Assembly: GCA_002690445.1 (NCBI GenBank)
Contig: NZER01000432.1
Location: forward strand, 1-41,246
From: Candidatus Pacearchaeota archaeon
GTDB lineage: Archaea > Nanoarchaeota > Nanoarchaeia > Pacearchaeales > GW2011-AR1
Direction of reading: 5' to 3'
DNA length: 41,246 nucleotides
This document shows positions 29,691-36,425 of the stretch, piece after piece. The position numbers and the translations under genes are program-made. The notes under the pieces were generated by a model. It made no database searches, was not told where the DNA came from, and saw only the letters and a list, made by a program, of their open reading frames with translations. The stretch's first letter is position 1. Every line of letters starts with the position of its first letter.

Positions 29691-29912
29691 CTAGGCTAGT
29701 GCGCTTCGTACCTTGGCAATGGCCCCTCGTAACACAAATGCAGGGCAATCACCACTATCACATTCCATGCTACGAACATCGTTTTCGTAGGCTGTATCCC
29801 GACCACACCAAACGCAGTTGCCGTCAATGTTGAAATCGTTTTCGGTTGACACAACCTCTGTCGCTGCCTGCATCAACTCCCTGACCCCGGCTTGTGGGAC
29901 TAGTCGGATCAT
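29691..29912 (-). CDS. zinc-binding hypothetical protein (73 aa)
   Basis: The first 32 residues are helical (LMQAATEVVSTENDF), followed by CVWCGRD and, after 18 residues, ECDSGDC, so four Cys can hold a zinc ion. The helical end is RGAIAKVRSALA. The ribosome-binding site is weak (AAGGCGG about 10 bases upstream). No known family is recognised. Confidence 0.55.
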   Translation of the reverse strand: MIRLVPQAGVRELMQAATEVVSTENDFNIDGNCVWCGRDTAYENDVRSMECDSGDCPAFVLRGAIAKVRSALA

Positions 29913-29954
29913 TGCGTCACCGCCTTTCGTTAAGCTACTCGCTTCTTTCTGGGC

Positions 29955-30140
29955 TTATGCCCTAGCTAGCTTGCTATATCGCGCCTTTTGCCAAAACTCT
30001 TTGCACCGTGAGCCATTGATCCCATAGACGTGCTTCCCCCAATGCTTGGATATGCACATGGTATGGATTGGGTGGCCGTCGAACACTATCACGGGATTGC
30101 CACAACACCTACACTTTACCCTACTGTCAAAATTCGCCAT
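29955..30140 (-). CDS. zinc-binding hypothetical protein (61 aa)
   Basis: AAGGGGGATCAT precedes the ATG. It contains KCRCCGNPVIV, then HPIHTMCISKHWGKH and a later SRCKEFW. The C/H arrangement fits a zinc-finger-like fold. The C-terminus is basic (KARYSKLARA). It starts 12 bases after the stop of the GP88-like gene. Its role is unknown. Confidence 0.6.
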   Translation of the reverse strand: MANFDSRVKCRCCGNPVIVFDGHPIHTMCISKHWGKHVYGINGSRCKEFWQKARYSKLARA

Positions 30141-30152
30141 ATGATCCCCCTT

Positions 30153-30734
30153 TCAGTGCTCTCCGAACACTACGTTATGCTTTTTGCCCTTGAAGCAATA
30201 GCCACAAGCCAGACAGCTCTCTTTTCGGTCGGATTGCTCCGGGCAAGGGTAGCCTGACTGGTCTGGCGTACCGTCGACGTAAGCAACGCGCCACCCTATG
30301 GGCGGATTCTCGGGTGTGCTAGGGTCTACGCTTGCAAATAGTTGCATATTTGGCAGCGCTCGCACCGTCTCCAGGGAAGGCAAGAGATCAGGGACACGCC
30401 ATGAGCGCGTATAGGCCCAAAATAGCACGCCAGGGTTTGCCCTTGCGTAGTCGGTCCACTCTTGGATATAGTTGACGTTGTAGAAGTCGCCGTTAGCGTG
30501 GATACGAACATATTGCACTCTTGCGTCTAGCGCCGGGATCGTGGCGCCGTAGTTGCGTGCGTAGGCTATGCGTGAATTGGTGTAAATACGCTCAATCTTT
30601 TTGGCATAGCAGTATTTTGCACACCACGCCGTAGCTCCCGGACATGTCGGGCCCGCGGGAATGTTCCAACTCGCGATTGCTGGCGACTTGCCAAGTTTCC
30701 TATTGCCCGGTGATATTTTGCCTATGGTTGCCAT
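30153..30734 (-). CDS. GP88-like phage protein (193 aa) with clustered cysteines
   Basis: The ATG at 30734 has AAGGAG seven bases upstream. The pattern SWNIPAGPTCPGATAWCAKYCYAKK (C31, C38, C42), then RIHANGDFYN (78-86), FWAYTRSW and a C-terminal cluster (C164, C174, C177, C180) matches what I recall of the phage 'gene product 88' family. The function of that family is not established. The double Cys cluster and CYA motif resemble Gp37/Gp68-type proteins, which raises the possibility of an iron-sulfur cofactor; no classical CxxxCxxC radical-SAM motif is visible. I cut one string short here: the listed cysteines and positions are what I see. Confidence 0.7.
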   Translation of the reverse strand: MATIGKISPGNRKLGKSPAIASWNIPAGPTCPGATAWCAKYCYAKKIERIYTNSRIAYARNYGATIPALDARVQYVRIHANGDFYNVNYIQEWTDYARANPGVLFWAYTRSWRVPDLLPSLETVRALPNMQLFASVDPSTPENPPIGWRVAYVDGTPDQSGYPCPEQSDRKESCLACGYCFKGKKHNVVFGEH

Positions 30735-30763
30735 CACTTTCTCCTTGACTGTACTTTGTCAGC

Positions 30764-30791
30764 GCCCTACCCTAGGGTGCTAGGATAGGGC
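30764..30791 (-). promoter_or_regulatory. 12-bp RNA hairpin upstream of the GP88-like gene
   Basis: On the minus strand GCCCTATCCTAG and CTAGGGTAGGGC pair through 12 positions around a 4-base loop. The one non-Watson-Crick position is a G-U in the minus-strand RNA but would be a C-A mismatch in the plus-strand RNA, so the structure is better formed in the leftward transcript. There is no T-run; an mRNA-processing or attenuating role is more likely than simple termination. Confidence 0.6.
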
Positions 30792-30805
30792 TAGCCAAGC
30801 GCAAT

Positions 30806-31003
30806 CTATTTGACTTTGGCTATCACACCATTCTTTACCGTCACTTGTGCGTACCACTTGCGAACGTAGGGCGCTGGACCGACTACTGCATATACGCCGT
30901 CGCCGTGGTACTCTTCGCCAAAGAGTGAAGTTTCAACGTATCGCAGTGGTTGACCGATGTGTTCGCGCATGTTCTTCTTGGTAGGGTAGCTTGCTGCCAT
31001 CAT
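30806..31003 (-). CDS. hypothetical early protein (65 aa)
   Basis: GAGGAGAGAAGCAACT precedes two adjacent ATGs. The product has a basic N-terminus, a central LRYVETSLFGEEYHGDGVYA and a strand-rich C-terminus (WYAQVTVKNGVIAKVK). I recognise the style from other phage genomes but know no function. No zinc ligands are present. Confidence 0.6.
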   Translation of the reverse strand: MMAASYPTKKNMREHIGQPLRYVETSLFGEEYHGDGVYAVVGPAPYVRKWYAQVTVKNGVIAKVK

Positions 31004-31018
31004 AGTTGCTTCTCTCCT

Positions 31019-31330
31019 CTAGTTTCCAAGCTCGATGATATGGTGTCCGTTGTTGGAGTTGTCGCCTTCGGTCTCATCCTTGCCTAGGTAGTAGTTGCCC
31101 TCTACTCGTGGCATGGCGCTTGTCAGGTAGCGAATGAAGTCGACCATGACGGTGTTGGGCTCACGCCTTGCAAGAGGCCCATGCCCTAGGATGCTTTGCG
31201 GCTGTGCTATCTTTAAGTCCTCTACGTAGCCTCTAGCTTCCTCTACGAAGCCCATACCACCCCAGTGGCTGAAAAGCGCCACGGATTCTTCATCCGCGTT
31301 CTTGAAGCTGATACTGACTCTATCGCCCAT
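31019..31330 (-). CDS. hypothetical early protein (103 aa)
   Basis: The ATG at 31330 with AAGGATGG upstream gives MGDRVSISFKNADEESVALF and then SHWGGMGFVEEARGY. A GDR start followed by a beta strand and a HWGG motif is common among small phage proteins of unknown function. A longer frame from 31393 would run through the hairpin element and is rejected. The last 15 residues are polar (NSNNGHHIIELGN). Confidence 0.6.
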   Translation of the reverse strand: MGDRVSISFKNADEESVALFSHWGGMGFVEEARGYVEDLKIAQPQSILGHGPLARREPNTVMVDFIRYLTSAMPRVEGNYYLGKDETEGDNSNNGHHIIELGN

Positions 31331-31350
31331 GGTGTCACCATCCTTCCCGT

Positions 31351-31413
31351 TTGTGCTTCCGACTGGTGGCCCCTGTCCCTTCGCAGAGGCCACCTAGCAG
31401 CGCACAAGCCTAG
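31351..31413 (-). repeat. intergenic hairpin repeat, copy A
   Basis: This 63-base element is about 90% identical to copy B (31760-31823). On the minus strand it begins with the TAG stop of the upstream gene. Two nested stems are visible: TTGTGC/GCACAA outside and GGTGGCC/GGCCACC inside. It separates the genes ending at 31410 and starting at 31330 and ends about 20 bases before the next start. Its role is likely RNA-level: attenuation, processing or stabilisation. Confidence 0.8.
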
Positions 31414-31733
31414 CTACTACGGCGCTCTTCGAAATCTTCCAGCGCCTCTTCAAGGGTTAGGCGGTAATGGCCCCAAAATGGGCGGCCTTCGGGATTCACG
31501 CGCTGGGTGTAGAAGTGATTATCGCCTGCAGCCTCTTTCCCTAAGAGCACCGCTTCGCCCCTCTTTGTAAGGTGTATGTGCCGTTTGATGATTACCGGAT
31601 ACTCGACGGGCCAGGGGTAGTATCTGCTTAAACACTCTTCACAATGGTTGACCCCTTCGCCCATGCAATCGTCCGCAGGAGAGCAATCTTCTTGACGGCC
31701 GCATTCCTGGCAACTATGCTGGTGTTCGCTCAC
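31410..31733 (-). CDS. Cys-rich hypothetical protein (107 aa)
   Basis: It starts with GTG at 31733, after GGAGGTGAAGAA. The first 36 residues contain C8, C11, C17, C23 and CEEC (HSCQECGRQEDCSPADDC, NHCEECL), a likely two-zinc module. The remainder is beta-rich (YPVIIKRHIHLTKRGEAVLL), followed by an aromatic WGHYRLTLEEALEDFEE end. It is flanked on both sides by the repeated hairpin element. Its function is unknown. Confidence 0.6.
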   Translation of the reverse strand: MSEHQHSCQECGRQEDCSPADDCMGEGVNHCEECLSRYYPWPVEYPVIIKRHIHLTKRGEAVLLGKEAAGDNHFYTQRVNPEGRPFWGHYRLTLEEALEDFEERRSS

Positions 31734-31759
31734 TTCTTCACCTCCTGAGACAATCTTAT

Positions 31760-31823
31760 TTGTGCTTCCGACTGGTGGCCCCTATCCCCTCACAGAGGCC
31801 ACCTAGCGGCTTCACAAGCCTAG
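31760..31823 (-). repeat. intergenic hairpin repeat, copy B
   Basis: A 64-base near-copy of 31351-31413. It again begins on the minus strand with the TAG stop of the upstream gene. The inner stem GGTGGCC/GGCCACC is unchanged and the outer stem keeps TTGTG/CACAA. Most of the differences fall in the loops. It is followed by the 22-base leader TAAGATTGTCTCAGGAGGTG plus AA, which also precedes the first gene of the block. Confidence 0.8.
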
Positions 31824-32062
31824 GCGTGAAAGTTTGGCCGTGTCGGCTCTTGCCGTAGGTCAAGGCACTGGATGCAGACCCCCATATAAACAAGCTCCGG
31901 CTCTTGCTCCCACCCGCAATATTCACAAATGAGCATATCTTCAATGCATCCGTTGGCGAATCTGTTCAACATGGCCGCCATTCTGTTTGATGAGGAGTAG
32001 TACCTAAGCGTGAAGCGTTTGTCGACTTCCGCCTGTCGCTCTTGAAGCTCTTGGTAGTCCAT
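31820..32062 (-). CDS. first gene of leftward block, zinc-binding (80 aa)
   Basis: The ATG follows AGGAGGTGAAGGA and a plausible promoter. It has an N-terminal charged helix (YQELQERQAEVDKRFTLRYY), then C39, a CEYC pair and a CIQC pair (residues 46-66), likely a zinc ribbon. As the first gene after the bidirectional region it should be among the earliest expressed, so it may act on host or phage transcription. That role is inference. Confidence 0.6.
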   Translation of the reverse strand: MDYQELQERQAEVDKRFTLRYYSSSNRMAAMLNRFANGCIEDMLICEYCGWEQEPELVYMGVCIQCLDLRQEPTRPNFHA

Positions 32063-32295
32063 TCCTTCACCTCCTGAGACAATCTTACCACGAAGAATAC
32101 GTAGTACTCAATAGATTTCCGGTGCCTTTTAGGGCCTTTTTGCTCCAATCTTAAGAGAGAAGAGAGAAGAAACCTAAGAGGAAGAAGAGAGAAGAGAGAT
32201 TCTTGGCTCTAGTACCTAGTAACTAGAGGCTTGACAGTTTCTTTAGTTTCTAGTTACTCTTAAGCCTAGAGTCTGAAACGATAGGAACGTGAAAC
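32063..32295. promoter_or_regulatory. divergent early/late control region
   Basis: This gap of 233 bases separates the leftward and rightward blocks. Leftward: TTGAGT (32106-32111), 18 bases, TAAGAT (32082-32087) on the minus strand, with the ribosome-binding site of the 32062 gene just downstream. Rightward: TTGACA at 32231-32236 with a poor -10 near 32255-32260. A 10-bp inverted repeat (AGTAACTAGA at 32218-32227, TCTAGTTACT at 32249-32258) flanks that -35, a likely operator. Between them lies a purine-rich run (about 32153-32200, GAGA/GAAG repeats), and GAAACG/GAACG motifs begin at 32275. Confidence 0.6.
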
Positions 32296-32775
32296 GTGGA
32301 ACGTGCTACAACGGTGCCTGTAGCTACAAGAGAAGCGTTGAGCGTTGCTGGGCGGGTATTAGCTGCAGCTAGGCGCCACTCCGATGTAGCACGTCCCTGT
32401 GACGCTTGCGGCAAGGATTTCTTTCCCTTCAAGCGGACGCATCGCTTCTGCCACCCTAGATGCAAGAGGTTCTTTCACAACGGCCTTCGCCACCCGGCCG
32501 TGGGCCAGCTGCACACCGACTACAGCCCCTACTTCAGCCATGAGGCCATAGCACGCTTCATCCAAGAGGCCGCTACCCTCTACGGCGAGAGTCACCTAGA
32601 CCCCACCCTTGCCGCCCGTGACTACCTGAACCAGAAGCTGGCGGAACATAGGGCCACAGAGGCACGGTATCCTGCTCAAACGAGAGCGAAGGCAACGCTA
32701 CTCAAGGCCGTGGGCCTAGGGCCAGCTGGCAAGCCTGTGAAGCGGAAGCATAAGAGGAGGAAACGTGTTACATGA
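32296..32775 (+). CDS. basic zinc-finger protein, FCS-like (159 aa)
   Basis: I start at GTG 32296, with AGGAA eight bases upstream; the frame has no earlier good start. CDACGKDFFPFKRTHRFCHP and RCKRFF (about residues 35-60) form a Cys4 finger of the FCS/MYM type. The rest is helical (ARFIQEAATLYGESHLDPTL) and ends in a very basic tail (KPVKRKHKRRKRVT). A DNA- or RNA-binding protein is likely. Its 3' end carries three GAAACG iterons, which suggests, without proof, that it could be an origin- or operator-binding protein acting next to its own gene. Confidence 0.6.
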   Translation: MERATTVPVATREALSVAGRVLAAARRHSDVARPCDACGKDFFPFKRTHRFCHPRCKRFFHNGLRHPAVGQLHTDYSPYFSHEAIARFIQEAATLYGESHLDPTLAARDYLNQKLAEHRATEARYPAQTRAKATLLKAVGLGPAGKPVKRKHKRRKRVT

Positions 32776-32793
32776 AACGCGTGGCATGAAACG
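32760..32793 (+). repeat. 14-bp GAAACG iterons
   Basis: GAAACG occurs at 32760, 32774 and 32788, exactly 14 bases apart. The first two full units are GAAACGTGTTACAT and GAAACGCGTGGCAT; the third keeps GAAACG only. Further GAAACG or GAACG copies lie at 32275, 32285, 32291 and 32299, and inverted CGTTTC or TTTCG lie at about 32820 and 32873. Confidence 0.7.
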
Positions 32794-32910
32794 GGAGGCC
32801 CCCGGGGTAGGGGTAGGACTTGTTTCGCGCCGATTATATATAGGGTCTTTATATCGCTCCCCGACGTCTCTCTCGTTTCTGGGATTATTCGTATCTAGGA
32901 GCTATGCAGC
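32776..32910. other. noncoding stretch with AT-rich element beside iterons
   Basis: This gap of 135 bases follows the zinc-finger gene. It begins with the third iteron, then a G/C-rich tract (CCCCCGGGGTAGGGGTAGG), then an AT-rich stretch (GATTATATATAGGGTCTTTATATC, about 32832-32855) between two TTTCG/CGTTTC motifs. Iterons plus an AT-rich unwinding-like element are the usual parts of a phage origin; a promoter is the alternative. The string quoted exceeds no gene content and no reading frame here is convincing. Confidence 0.4.
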
Positions 32911-33111
32911 ATGATCTTCCAGGAGAAGATGATGAGGAAGTACCAGCGATTCGGGCCATACTGCCTCGAGAAGACGAAGTGGCATGGCTACATTTTCGTC
33001 TATGAGAGGAAACAGGGACACCATTCTCAGATACAGCACGAGGGCATGCGTAGCTGGGGTGATGGGTCTATGGAACACAGGTGGGGAGATGAGCCATTCT
33101 ACAGGAGATAG
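32911..33111 (+). CDS. small hypothetical protein (66 aa)
   Basis: AGGAG lies nine bases before the ATG at 32911. The product is basic and aromatic-rich (RKYQRFGPYCLEKTKWHGYI, EGMRSWGDGSMEHRWGDEPF). An alternative frame from ATG 32904 encodes 33 acidic residues but sits too close to the same AGGAG. No function is recognised. Confidence 0.5.
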   Translation: MIFQEKMMRKYQRFGPYCLEKTKWHGYIFVYERKQGHHSQIQHEGMRSWGDGSMEHRWGDEPFYRR

Positions 33112-33163
33112 CCCCGATCTACGCTCCAAAAGCTGAAAAGTTCCTATCTGAGGAGGTAGCACG

Positions 33164-33367
33164 ATGCAGCAGGAGGTGTTTCTGGTTGTGCGTGAGTGGA
33201 AGCCGACAGGGTGTCCGATGAACCATGTTACAATCCACCTGAGCGAGGAGAGCGCCAGGAGGGAGCTCCACCGGGGGCCTCTGACTGAGGGACGGAGCTA
33301 CCTCTGCAAGGCCACGGTGCTAGAGGAGCGGGATGTGGACGCAGAGCCAGGGAAAGGAGGAGACTGA
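33164..33367 (+). CDS. small hypothetical protein (67 aa)
   Basis: TGAGGAGGTAGCACG precedes the ATG, a strong start. The product begins with a beta strand (EVFLVVREWKPTG), then NHVTIHLSEESARRELHRGP and an acidic tail. It looks like a small alpha/beta protein. Its stop overlaps the following ATG (TGATG). The function is unknown. Confidence 0.6.
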   Translation: MQQEVFLVVREWKPTGCPMNHVTIHLSEESARRELHRGPLTEGRSYLCKATVLEERDVDAEPGKGGD

Positions 33368-33576
33368 TGGGGCCAGCGGTATGGGTGACCCCTGCGGGCC
33401 TATGCAGCTGCTACTGCGAGTGCCACGCAGGCCCCCATATCATCGAGGGTGAGATGAGCTTCGTCTGTAACTGTACGGAGCCAGAGCAGATCTGTTACTC
33501 CTGCGCCTACAGTTGTCACCACACCTGCAGGGCGTGGAAGATGGAACTGGAAGAAAAGCCGCAAGAGAGGCAGTAG
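33367..33576 (+). CDS. very Cys-rich protein (69 aa)
   Basis: The ATG overlaps the previous stop. Ten Cys and several His lie within residues 13-54 (CSCYCECHAGPH, FVCNCTEPEQICYSCAYSCH, HTC), enough for two or three zinc ions in a cross-brace-like order. The C-terminus is a charged helix. It is the rightward counterpart of the Cys-rich set in the leftward block. Confidence 0.6.
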   Translation: MGPAVWVTPAGLCSCYCECHAGPHIIEGEMSFVCNCTEPEQICYSCAYSCHHTCRAWKMELEEKPQERQ

Positions 33577-33723
33577 GTGGATGACCTCAAGGCCGAACGC
33601 AGGGACCGGAAACGCGAGGCTAGGCGTGCCAAGGGTCGTAAACACAACGTCCGGCGCTGGCAGCAGATGTACGAGGCGCTGAGGAAGCGGATACAGGCAT
33701 CAACGAATGGCGCGGAGGACTGA
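33577..33723 (+). CDS. very basic helical peptide (48 aa), GTG start
   Basis: The frame starts with GTG directly after the previous stop and ends in a TGATG overlap with the next gene. The product is rich in Arg and Lys (LKAERRDRKREARRAKGRKH) and helical. It could bind nucleic acid. The double coupling to its neighbours supports translation. Confidence 0.5.
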   Translation: MDDLKAERRDRKREARRAKGRKHNVRRWQQMYEALRKRIQASTNGAED

Positions 33724-33932
33724 TGGCAGTATTCAGTAGCTTCACCCCTAGAGAAGTGTCGGAAGACATCGTACTGCGCAAAGCAGGGGAGAAGCCTCTG
33801 TGCGAGGCGCACACGACGTTCGATGGGCGGACCGTGGGGTGTCGGCTACCGAAGGGGCATCGGGAGCGACACTACGCACCGACGGTGAGCGAGCTGGTGT
33901 GGGAGTATTACTGGAGCGAGGAGGGGCGATGA
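33723..33932 (+). CDS. small hypothetical protein (69 aa)
   Basis: The ATG overlaps the preceding stop and the stop overlaps the next ATG. The product has CEAHTTFDGRTVGCRLPKGH and a later HRERHY, a Cys/His pattern with room for one zinc ion (C27, H30, C40, H45). The end is acidic and aromatic (VWEYYWSEEG). Such short C-x-x-H proteins occur in other phages without known function. Confidence 0.55.
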   Translation: MAVFSSFTPREVSEDIVLRKAGEKPLCEAHTTFDGRTVGCRLPKGHRERHYAPTVSELVWEYYWSEEGR

Positions 33933-34288
33933 CCTATGACGCCTACTGGGGCGCAGCGTTTACCGTCTCGTGCCGCATCCACCTGATGGCGGCGCTAAAG
34001 GAAGCGCACGACTGGCAGATAAAGACCAGGGCTGCTGAGGTTGGCGCCATGTCGGAGGAGGAGCTTAACGCTTACTGGGACTGGCGGATTGATAGGGTCA
34101 CAGAGACATATCGGGACAGTTTTAGTATTATTCTTGACTATCTGCATGGAGGTACTTTCTGGCGTGGGTTGCTAGGTCCACCCACTTCTTACGACCTTCA
34201 TGGAGAGGGAAAGCCACTAATCGCGAATAGCGGCACAACTTGGACTTCTGGAGAAGGATGGGCAGCAGTTAGAGGGAGTAACACCTGA
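33929..34288 (+). CDS. hypothetical protein before terminase (119 aa)
   Basis: The ATG at 33929 overlaps the previous stop (ATGA) with GAGGGGC upstream. The product is helical and aromatic (MAALKEAHDWQIKTRAAEVG, LNAYWDWRIDRVTETYRDSF), then less ordered and Gly-rich. Its stop overlaps the small terminase start. No motif is recognised; position alone suggests a packaging or regulatory helper. Confidence 0.55.
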   Translation: MTYDAYWGAAFTVSCRIHLMAALKEAHDWQIKTRAAEVGAMSEEELNAYWDWRIDRVTETYRDSFSIILDYLHGGTFWRGLLGPPTSYDLHGEGKPLIANSGTTWTSGEGWAAVRGSNT

Positions 34289-34851
34289 TGTTTGACGACC
34301 TTCCCGAGAACGCAGACCTCGTTCCTGCCACGCAGGAGGAGGAGACTGGCTGGGCCGAGTCCTCGGAGGACCTTGCGAAGCTCTACCAGGCCCTCACCCC
34401 TGTGCAGCAGCGGGTGTTGCTGATCCGAGACCCTAACGACTCGCCTACGGAGACCGCTAGGAAGGCTGGAATCGGCTACCAGCAGCTCGCCGGGTGGCTC
34501 AACAACAAAGACCCGCGGTACTACTCGTTCAAACGGCTTTGGGATAACCTCCTGTACCCCGACCAGGCGAGCATGTACCTCAAGCGCCTAGCGGGGCTGT
34601 ACGCCCCGAGGAACCTTGACCGGCTCGAGAAAACCGCCAGTCTCTCGATGAGTGCTGCCGGGAAGGACAAGGCCAAGCTCATCCACGACGCCCAGAAGAC
34701 GCTGGTGCATTTGCCCACCGAGCTTGAGCGGGGGCGCAAAGAGATCGAGCAGAGGATCGAGGGGCCGCAGGAGATTCTCATCAAGATCGTGCTCGAGAAG
34801 CGTGAGGAACTCAAGATTGTCGATGCCGACACTGTGGAGGTCGTCGAGTGA
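34288..34851 (+). CDS. probable terminase small subunit (187 aa)
   Basis: It lies directly before the large terminase, with a four-base stop/start overlap. Residues 35-75 contain an HTH-like segment (LTPVQQRVLLIRDPN, SPTETARKAGIGYQQLAGWL). A central helical region and a C-terminal charged helix (ELERGRKEIEQRIEGPQEIL) follow, as in small terminases that form rings and bind the pac or cos site. The size is usual for the family. The assignment is strong by position and moderate by sequence. Confidence 0.75.
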   Translation: MFDDLPENADLVPATQEEETGWAESSEDLAKLYQALTPVQQRVLLIRDPNDSPTETARKAGIGYQQLAGWLNNKDPRYYSFKRLWDNLLYPDQASMYLKRLAGLYAPRNLDRLEKTASLSMSAAGKDKAKLIHDAQKTLVHLPTELERGRKEIEQRIEGPQEILIKIVLEKREELKIVDADTVEVVE

Positions 34852-36425
34852 CAACGGACCAGATCACTCTCCCCGAGAAGTATCAGAGCGTCGAGGCGTT
34901 TCTAAGGGCCTCTCAGGAGGACCCATACGTCTTCATCTCGACACTCTTCAAGATACGTCACCGGGACAGTCGGTACGGTATGGTGCCGATGATCTGGACC
35001 AAGGCCCAGGCAGACTATTGGCCCAAGAGGACTATGAGGGACCAGATACTCAAGGCTAGGCAGATCCGCATTTCCTCACAGATCAACGCCGAGTTTACCG
35101 CTGAATCAATGCTAACCCCGAACATCAATACCCTCTTCGTTTGTCAGATGCCCGAGGAAACCCACCTTCCAGAGCACCGTGACCGTGTAGGCTTGTTCGT
35201 TAACTCCGTCCACAAGGAGCTCATGCCCTGCGAGGTCACCATGGGGAACCAGCATAGGATGGAGTTCACCTTCGCAAATAAAGAGAAATCTGTCCTCCTG
35301 TTCGCTGCTTCGGGTTCTCACGACATCGGACAGGGCATGACGCTAAACCGGGTCCACATCACCGAGTGCGCGGCCTTCCAGGACTCGGACTACGAGGAGA
35401 TCGAGCGTAACCTCCTGCCGGTTGACGCGACGTTCTCCAGAATCGTCAAGGAGAGCCGCCCTAGAGGCGCCAGGGGTAAGTTCTACGACGATTACCAGGG
35501 CATTGTCCAGGGAGATAGCGTTTACAAGGGCTTTCTGTACGAATGGTGGTGGGAACCGTCTTACCAGATGGACGAGTTCTACCTTGGCTCTAACCAGGAG
35601 CTTACCGAGCACGAGACCCGCCTCATGCTCGCACATGGGCTAACGAAGCGGAATATCGCTTGGCGCCGGTACAAGATCAAGGAGGTGGGGTCGGAGGACA
35701 AGTTCCTGGAGCAATTCTGTGAGGACGACGTAACGTGTTTCTTGTTCACCGGGTTCAACGTGTTCGATATCACCTACCTTACAGACCTCCTCAGCAGCGC
35801 CAGGGAGCCGGTGGATACGGAGTACAACGGTAAGGTGAGCATCTACCTTGGTCCCCAGGCCGGATCCATGTACGTCATCGGCGTTGACCCTGCGGAGGGG
35901 ATGCCGCAGTCGGATGATACCACCGCTACGGTCAGGAAACTCCCGAACTGGGAGCATGCAGCTGCTGTCCAGGGCAAGATCCCGCCCCGAGAGGCCGCTG
36001 GAATCCTCGCTACCCTCGGGAGACGGTACAACAATGCCCTCATCAACGTCGAGAACAACAATGCCGCCTATGGGCTCATTGACCTTTTGCTCCGAGAAGA
36101 GCATTATCCGTACATATATATTCATCAGGTGGGTTCTGCTCCTGGTGGCGACGGCCAGTACGGGTTCCATACCGGCCCTACCACCAAACCGTGGGCGATT
36201 GGGCTGCTGAGGCAGCTCATAGCCGATAGGATGTGGAGATCGTGGCATCCAGGGACGCTGAGGCAGATGAGGGCCTACCAGGAGCTGGAGCCGGGGAAGT
36301 TTGGCGGCAAGCCAGATGACCTCGTGTCTGCGGAGCTTATAGCTATAGTGGCTAGGAACCAGGGGCTCATGATGGTGAGGAGTGTCTCGGGACGGACGAG
36401 AAGAGTCGTTCAAGGAGAGTGGTAA
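34848..36425 (+). CDS. terL: terminase large subunit (525 aa)
   Basis: A GTG start overlaps the small subunit stop. The N-terminal ATPase shows a variant Walker A, KARQIRISS (69-77), and a Walker B/catalytic stretch NRVHITECAAF with E173. The C-terminal nuclease shows GVDPAEG (Asp near 347), INVENNN (Glu near 400) and PDDLVSAEL (Asp near 488), the RNase H-like acidic triad. It pumps DNA into the prohead through the portal and cuts concatemers. Neighbours (small subunit, portal) agree. The packaging mode, headful or site-specific, cannot be read from the sequence alone. Confidence 0.92.
   Translation: MTTDQITLPEKYQSVEAFLRASQEDPYVFISTLFKIRHRDSRYGMVPMIWTKAQADYWPKRTMRDQILKARQIRISSQINAEFTAESMLTPNINTLFVCQMPEETHLPEHRDRVGLFVNSVHKELMPCEVTMGNQHRMEFTFANKEKSVLLFAASGSHDIGQGMTLNRVHITECAAFQDSDYEEIERNLLPVDATFSRIVKESRPRGARGKFYDDYQGIVQGDSVYKGFLYEWWWEPSYQMDEFYLGSNQELTEHETRLMLAHGLTKRNIAWRRYKIKEVGSEDKFLEQFCEDDVTCFLFTGFNVFDITYLTDLLSSAREPVDTEYNGKVSIYLGPQAGSMYVIGVDPAEGMPQSDDTTATVRKLPNWEHAAAVQGKIPPREAAGILATLGRRYNNALINVENNNAAYGLIDLLLREEHYPYIYIHQVGSAPGGDGQYGFHTGPTTKPWAIGLLRQLIADRMWRSWHPGTLRQMRAYQELEPGKFGGKPDDLVSAELIAIVARNQGLMMVRSVSGRTRRVVQGEW

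Noticed and set aside
29518..29748. 76-codon minus-strand frame overlapping the Cys-rich 50-aa gene
   Set aside because: No ribosome-binding site at its start and no sensible composition; the 50-aa frame has a strong site and paired Cys residues.
32153..32200. Purine-rich GAGA/GAAG run as a CRISPR or coding signal
   Set aside because: No regular repeat-spacer structure and no reading frame; kept only as a low-complexity part of the control region.
32904..33005. 33-aa acidic frame starting at ATG 32904
   Set aside because: The AGGAG is too close to this ATG, and the overlapping 66-aa frame from 32911 has better spacing and length.
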